The notes beneath the pieces were generated by a model. That model was not told the DNA's origin, made no database searches, and saw nothing but the letters and a program-made list of their open reading frames with translations. Source: Typha latifolia (taxonomy: Eukaryota > Streptophyta > Magnoliopsida > Poales > Typhaceae). Taken from it: 64,000 nt of DNA. Shown piece by piece: positions 58,501-64,000 of the stretch; position 1 is the first letter of the stretch, and each line of letters begins with the position of its first letter. Made by a program: the position numbers and the translations under genes. The DNA is taken from contig CM034100.1 in assembly GCA_019914945.1 (NCBI GenBank), forward strand, positions 571,209 to 635,208, written 5' to 3'.

Positions 58501-60486
58501 GTGGAGAGTCAAAATGGCTGCGTCAAGCAGGACTTGTTGTTTTACTTCCCCATGGTTATGATGGCCAAGGGCCGGAACATTCTAGTGCACGTTTAGAACG
58601 TTTTCTACAGGTATCTCATGACAGAAAAATGATACTTCCCCACATTTAGAGGAAATTTTGATTCTTTGTTTTTTCTTACTTTAAACAAAGGAATTATTTG
58701 GTCTTTTCTGTTGTTGATATTCAGCTTGCTTATTGTTCATCCAAGATGCTATTCTTAATTTTGGTGGCATCAGACTATCGGTGAACAATATCTCACATGC
58801 TGTTGCCAACAGCTACATGAGCCTTGTAGGAAAAGCATTCTGCAATGTTTGTTTACTTGTTTTGACTTCTAGTGTAAATCCAATAATGTGACAACTACTG
58901 TGCCAGTCATATGTAACGACTAATAAATCATGTGCAGATGAGTGATGATAATCCTTACGTGATACCTGAGATGGAACCAACACTTACAAAACAGATCCAA
59001 GAATGTAACTGGCAAGTTGTAAATGTGACAACTCCTGCAAATTATTTCCATGTTCTGCGCCGCCAGGTTACTGTTTTTGCATTCTTTGAAGCTTTGTATC
59101 TGGATTTCTGGGATTAACTTATTTATCTGATGATTAGATACATCGGGATTTCCGGAAACCATTAATTGTAATGGCTCCCAAGAACCTGCTTCGGCACAAG
59201 GACTGCAAATCGCATCTTTCGGAGTTTGATGATGTTGAAGGCCATCCTGGATTTGATAAGCAAGGAACACGCTTCAAGCGCCTAATAAAGGACCAGAATG
59301 ATCATAAAGAGATTGAGGAGTGTATAAATCGTATGGTCTTGTGTTCTGGGAAGGTAAATGAACTCTACTCACACATGTATTAACGCATAAATGCTTGCCT
59401 GTGGTCCTGGAGTGAACTTATGAAGCCCTTTTCTATTTTCTTAGTAAGGATTTATTTTGGGAAGTTTGCATGTCTGCAGGTTTATTATGAACTTTATGAA
59501 GAGCGAAAGAAGAGGAACCGAAAGGATGTTGCAATATGTAGAGTTGAGCAGCTTTCTCCATTCCCCTATGATCTCATTCAGAGAGAGCTAAAACGATATC
59601 CAAGTATGATAATTAGCTATGGTTTGTTTTACTAAATCCAATAAGATGCACAGGCATGCAACACACCCATTAACTCACAAGCAACTTCATCATGCTGAAT
59701 GTTTGAGACAACAGCTGTTATGTCATTTTCACCTTGTTCGTTGCAATTTTGCGTAACGTGATATTGGCAACATATATTAACCTCTGCTAAACTATACCGT
59801 TTTGACATCGTAGATAAAAGCTAGTCGCAGATAACATAATGTCCATTTAGCTTCTCAATAGTTTAAATGAGTTATTTTGCTTTGTGCCGGCATACTTCAA
59901 ATCCTACATTTTATGAAGCATGACTTTTTTTTCTTCTGAAATTTGATGTTAATCGTGATGATCATTCTGTGCTTAGTGTATGTGTGCCATGACAATTTGA
60001 GTACTATATATGCTCTCTAGATGGAATTGCTGGGAAGTGGGTACTGAAGACTCTGAAGTCACTCCTGCCTGCACATTACTTTTGTTACAATTACTCAAAT
60101 TTGAGATAGCTGTTTCCTCTGCATGCATTTCTTCAGAACTTCCCAAGTATTTTGCTGCGTCATCTTGCCTTGTCATTTATCACTCCATTTATGCACTTTT
60201 GATGATCAAATATTGGGTTTATCTTGCTGTGTTTTGTGACGTTCCAGAAGCAGAGATAGTTTGGTGTCAGGAAGAGCCGATGAACATGGGCGCCTACAAC
60301 TATATCGCACCTCGTCTATACACTGTCATGAGGACATTAGGCAGGGGATCTTTCGAGGACATCAAATATGTCGGTAGACTACCATCCGCCGCCACTGCCA
60401 CCGGATTCCTCTCTGTTCATGCCCAGGAGGAGGCAGAGCTGATACACAAGGCTATGCAGCCAGAGCCAATCAACTATCCTTTTTGA
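55507..60486 (+). CDS. OGDH: 2-oxoglutarate dehydrogenase E1 component, mitochondrial
   Basis: Exons: 55507-57042, 57355-57581, 57676-58008, 58364-58610, 58938-59066, 59138-59353, 59480-59603, 60248-60486; 3051 nt, 1016 residues, the usual plant length. E1 uses thiamine diphosphate to decarboxylate 2-oxoglutarate and pass the succinyl group to the E2 lipoyl domain in the TCA cycle, in the mitochondrial matrix. Seen: an Arg/Ala/Ser-rich presequence (first ~45 residues), the N-terminal E1 motif [32 protein letters not shown] near residue 290, the ThDP/Mg motif [15 protein letters not shown] starting at 394 with VNNQVAFTT, the FGHNEIDEP block near 500, the transketolase-like [54 protein letters not shown], and C-terminal [13 protein letters not shown]. 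Exon 1 holds half of the protein without an intron. It is full length and looks functional. Confidence 0.97.
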
Positions 60487-61343
60487 AGCTTCTTCTTGTG
60501 AAAAATGTTAGTTTTTAAGAGTAAATCAATCGTACGTGGGAAGGCAATTCTCTTTTGCTGGAATGCTTTTATTTCTGTTAACTGGCCCCTGAGATACCAC
60601 TAGTCTCGCTGTAATGTTTTTATTAGTTGATGAATTCAACAGCCACCCAAATACCTGCAACAAGTTTCTCAAACTTCTATGTTTCTCTACTCTTCTTTGA
60701 TCACTGGGACTCACAATGTCGTCGTTTTGATGTTTAATCGAACACTACACCCCCAAAAAAAAAAAGAAGTAGAAAATTTTAAAAGTAAATTCCTTCCCTC
60801 TGCCAAGAAAGTGTGCTTCGTCTAGTTCATCTGTCTTGGCACAAATTTCTCAAGGATATATTATTCTTCCTCATCATACAAACTTTATATCGCACTTGCC
60901 GTTTTCTTTTGACGGTAGAATGCGTATCGGAATACTTTTCTCAAAAGCAAGGGGAAACTAAAGCAAAGAAATTAACTCTCTCTATCCAAAGAATAAACGG
61001 CCAGGCGTCGTAGTCGAACAACTTCCTCAAATTAAATGACATTCTCTTTCACATTTCTGCAAGTTAACTATATATATATATATATATTGTTGATGAGTTC
61101 AGACTATAAATCTCATGTGAAGAAGATATTAGCTCTCTCTAATTGTTCTAATATTACACACTAGATAATTAAGTCGCTTAACCAAGGAGTAACAAAAACG
61201 TAATAAACTCCCAAGGCAGCTGCGACTACAACCACTAACTACCCAAAACAAAACAAAACCACCCCCAAAAAGAAAGAAGAAGAAGAAAAAAAAAACACTA
61301 ATTTAAAGAACTCATCTCGAATGATGTAGTTCATGGCAGATGA
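60487..61343. other. Intergenic region between convergent OGDH and C2H2 genes
   Basis: OGDH 3' UTR, then AT-rich DNA with an A tract at about 60762 and a short TA run at 61070-61087. The final 100 bases are the C2H2 gene's 3' UTR. No further gene seen. Confidence 0.55.
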
Positions 61344-61865
61344 TCAAATAAGGCAATCCACTGCTATTGGGGCCTTGTCCATGAAGTCAAACGTAAGCCC
61401 AACATTCCGACACTCCATCTCGATCTCTTCCTGATCCAAAGGAGGCAGGTTGAGGTCCAACCACAAGTACTCCCTCCTCTTCTCCACAACCTTCTTTCCC
61501 ATAATTAGCCCGTGCTCTAACGTCCCCTGGGCCCTGTGGCGGCGCATGTGGCCGCCGAGGGCTTGCCCGATGGGGAACTCCACGCCGCAGATGGAGCACT
61601 CGTGCATCTTCGGCTTCGCCATCTCGCCGTCGGCGGCCGCCAGCCTCGGCTTCTTATGGCTGGCCCTGTGGCCGCCGAGTGCCTGGAAAGAACTGAATTG
61701 CCGGTTGCAAGTCCTGCACTCGAATACTCTAACCGGCGCCGGATTCTGTACTACACCTTCTCCTTTTCCTCCTCCTCCGCCGCCGCCGCCATTGCGAGAG
61801 AAGAGCATCAAGACTTCGGCCATGTTGATGCTCTCTTCTTCCTGGAAGAACCTAAACCTCTTCAT
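61344..61865 (-). CDS. ZAT: C2H2 zinc-finger repressor, ZAT11/12-like, with EAR motif
   Basis: An intronless 173-residue frame, the standard form of C1-2i plant zinc-finger genes. These nuclear proteins bind DNA and repress genes in abiotic stress and defence. Finger 1 is CRTCNRQFSSFQALGGHRASH (Cys50, Cys53, His66, His70), finger 2 CSICGVEFPIGQALGGHMRRH (Cys90, Cys93, His106, His110), both with the plant QALGGH helix. The C-terminal EAR motif LDLNLPP (136-142) recruits TOPLESS-type co-repressors. An N-terminal L-box-like EVLMLFSRN (17-25) precedes eight Gly in a row (26-33). Start: the first Met gives MKRFRFFQEEE, a known ZAT-type N-terminus, but Met15 is also possible. Confidence 0.95.
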   Translation of the reverse strand: MKRFRFFQEEESINMAEVLMLFSRNGGGGGGGGKGEGVVQNPAPVRVFECRTCNRQFSSFQALGGHRASHKKPRLAAADGEMAKPKMHECSICGVEFPIGQALGGHMRRHRAQGTLEHGLIMGKKVVEKRREYLWLDLNLPPLDQEEIEMECRNVGLTFDFMDKAPIAVDCLI

Positions 61866-61970
61866 TCTTGCGATGAGGAAGAATTAATAATTAAGGACAT
61901 TAGTTTTTTATATAGTAGAATTTGAAGCTAAAACGAATGAAAGAGTAAGACGAGTGGGCAAAGAGGTGGG

Positions 61971-61978
61971 TATTTATA
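61971..61978 (-). promoter_or_regulatory. Probable TATA box of the C2H2 gene
   Basis: On the minus strand the word is TATAAATA, 106 bases before the ATG, a good distance for a short leader. A second TATATAAAA-like word near 61908-61916 is only about 43 bases from the ATG and is less likely. Confidence 0.55.
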
Positions 61979-63720
61979 GATGCCAATAAAGAGTCGTATG
62001 GAATTTTTCTTTATTGGCAAACAAACTCGCCCGACATGCACGTAAGATGACGAGAGCAAAAACTACGATGACTTTTAACTCAAGAAACAAAATTTGGTTT
62101 GGTTTGATCACTTCTATTCTAGTAGTAGTTTTTGGTAGAAGCGAGAGAAGAAATAGAGTGTGTGAGATTGTTAGTAGGTTATTATCACCTTAGAGTATTC
62201 ATACAATATGACCTCTTAATGTTAATTAATTCCGTTGACATTTCGAAGTAATTTTAGCCATGCATTCCTTTCTTCCATTTGATGCCAGTCCTACTTGGGC
62301 AATGAAACATTCAGATAATATTTTCTTAGGAAGGAAAAAAAAAAGAGAGGATAAGACGCTATGACATCTCTGGATTTATCCTCCTTTTCTACTCTTCTAG
62401 ATTAGATATAACGTGCATCTGGGTTAGCAATTAAAATTATCAGAGAATCTATACGAGCAACTAACAGAAATTTGAGTCATAAAAGAGAAAAGTGACATTA
62501 ATCATTAAATTATACTCCTCTTATTTTCCATAAAAATCTTACATATATATATATATATATATATATAAGTTGATAAGATAATTATGATGGTGACTACAGT
62601 AGTATAAAGAGCAAATAAACCACGTCGGCAATGACGTATTTTATTGAGGAATGAGCTCATGAAATGAGATCCAAGTTGCTAATGCCATCTTCTTTTTGTT
62701 TGTAATTATTAATTATATTTTGGTGTGCATATTCAAGAATCATTTTCTTCTCATAGTGCTAAGCGACTCTTATATGATTCTTTTCATTTATTTTATTGTT
62801 TCATGAACCGAAATGCCAAACTTTGACATCACCTTGATTAGTACTCCAAGAGTTTAATTATCACAATCCACTATCTTAAGACCACTGATTTGGCTAAAGA
62901 GAGTTATTTGATTGGATGATTATGATCAATTATTGTAGATATAATTGCCTCACTGTTGTCAACTACTCTTAAAAGCCAAATTAAAATTGCAAAGATGCAT
63001 CATCACATAAGAATAAAATTTTGCAACTGTCTTATTTATATTTTTTTTTTTTTGCCTGTCTTTATATGCTGACTAAGCAACTTGCACACAGCTTCTTGTC
63101 TCCGCGAATATATTTGAATTTAAAAGTGATAAGAGAGATCATTGGGTATATAGAATCTTGAATATAATATCTCTTCTAATTTCTTGTGGATTGAAATATA
63201 AAGAAGCTTTTGTATTCCGTGCTATAATATTTGCTATGCCATAAGCCAACTTTGGAGAAATCTATTTTGCAAATAGGAGGAAATAAAAGTCTAACAGTGT
63301 GCATCCATAAATGTTTGAAGTTGATATTTAGTGAATTTTTTCTTCTGAATGATTTAAGCTTGTTATGACTTACTTTTAAAAGAAAAAATTTATGTAAACT
63401 ACTATATTTTTTCATCTTTTTTAATGGTCTCTAAATATTCTCTAATTTCTTTAAAATCTACCTATCATAGGAGAAGGAAAAAAGAAGTAAAAGTGTTTTT
63501 GTCTATCTAATTAGTTATTCCATATAGTGATACAATTAGACAAACAAGAAGAGAGAGAGAGAGAGAGACTTTTAATATAAGAAGTTGCCCACATCCTCTA
63601 GAAGCATAGACAATAAAACCACCCCAATATTTTCTAAACAAAAGACCATCACATTCCAAAGGAGTGTTGTTTATTAAGATGCAGCAGAATGAAACCTGCC
63701 CAGAAGTGGTGAGGCACTTT
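61979..63720. other. AT-rich intergenic DNA
   Basis: I see no gene. It holds the distal C2H2 promoter, a TA microsatellite at 62541-62567, a T tract near 63040-63052 and a GA run at 63549-63568. Confidence 0.6.
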
Positions 63721-63830
<110 letters not shown>

Positions 63831-64000
63831 TTGTTCTTTTAAGGTTAAGTTTAGCTTGAGGGGGTTAAGAAATGGTGACAGAAGCTTTGCATTTGTCAAC
63901 TGTCTCTTGATGCTCCCAAAGAGGAGAAAAAAGAAAGGAAACAAGTGGGCTCTCTTTTTATTACTAATTAATATGGTTAGTGTTAAACTTCCACGGTTTG

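Noticed and set aside
61450..61925. Plus-strand ORFs opposite the C2H2 gene
   Set aside because: Antisense shadows of a complete two-finger ZAT frame.

Overview
This is a window of plant nuclear DNA. It has AT-rich intergenic DNA and introns, GT-AG introns of 80 to 2000 bp, many (TA)n and (GA)n microsatellites, and only eukaryotic plant gene families. The ADF and histone H2B proteins look closest, from memory, to those of monocots. With the AT-rich introns, a non-grass monocot is my best guess, but this is inference. I see no bacterial, viral or organellar genes.

Layout: (1) 893-13030 (+), a 17-exon gene for a large conserved ARM/HEAT-like protein of unknown function (like Arabidopsis At3g12590). 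(2) 15206-18340 (+), an 11-exon conserved helical protein with a hydrophobic C-terminus, not recognised. (3) 19906-22963 (-), ALY/THO4 mRNA export adaptor. (4) 23.7-24.9 kb, an intergenic block with inverted arms and a direct duplication. (5) 25864-29485 (+), a CHX17/18-type cation/H+ antiporter. (6) 32454-35501 (+), a TIC32-like short-chain dehydrogenase. (7) 36866-38335 (+), an intronless, truncated and divergent SF3B1 (splicing factor 3B subunit 1) paralogue, with a duplicated promoter/5' segment before it and a degenerate tandem repeat after it. (8) 40293-41387 (+), actin-depolymerizing factor. (9) 42958-44527 (-) and 44742-45561 (+), two head-to-head small organelle-type RRM genes with matching intron positions. 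(10) 48321-48791 (-), histone H2B. (11) 49615-51661 (-), soluble inorganic pyrophosphatase with a 5'-UTR intron. (12) 55507-60486 (+), mitochondrial 2-oxoglutarate dehydrogenase E1. (13) 61344-61865 (-), a two-finger ZAT-type C2H2 repressor with an EAR motif.

For every multi-exon gene I joined exons by reading GT/AG junctions and frame. All joined models have lengths divisible by three and family-typical sizes: 1226, 351, 245, 833, 320, 139, 158, 110, 215 and 1016 residues. The genes do not form a pathway cluster; most are housekeeping genes. Three concern RNA (ALY and the two RRM proteins) and one is derived from a splicing factor, but I see no reason beyond chance for their proximity. I found no transposase, reverse transcriptase, tRNA, rRNA or CRISPR. 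The most unusual object is the SF3B1-derived gene with its rearranged flanks; the RRM pair is second.
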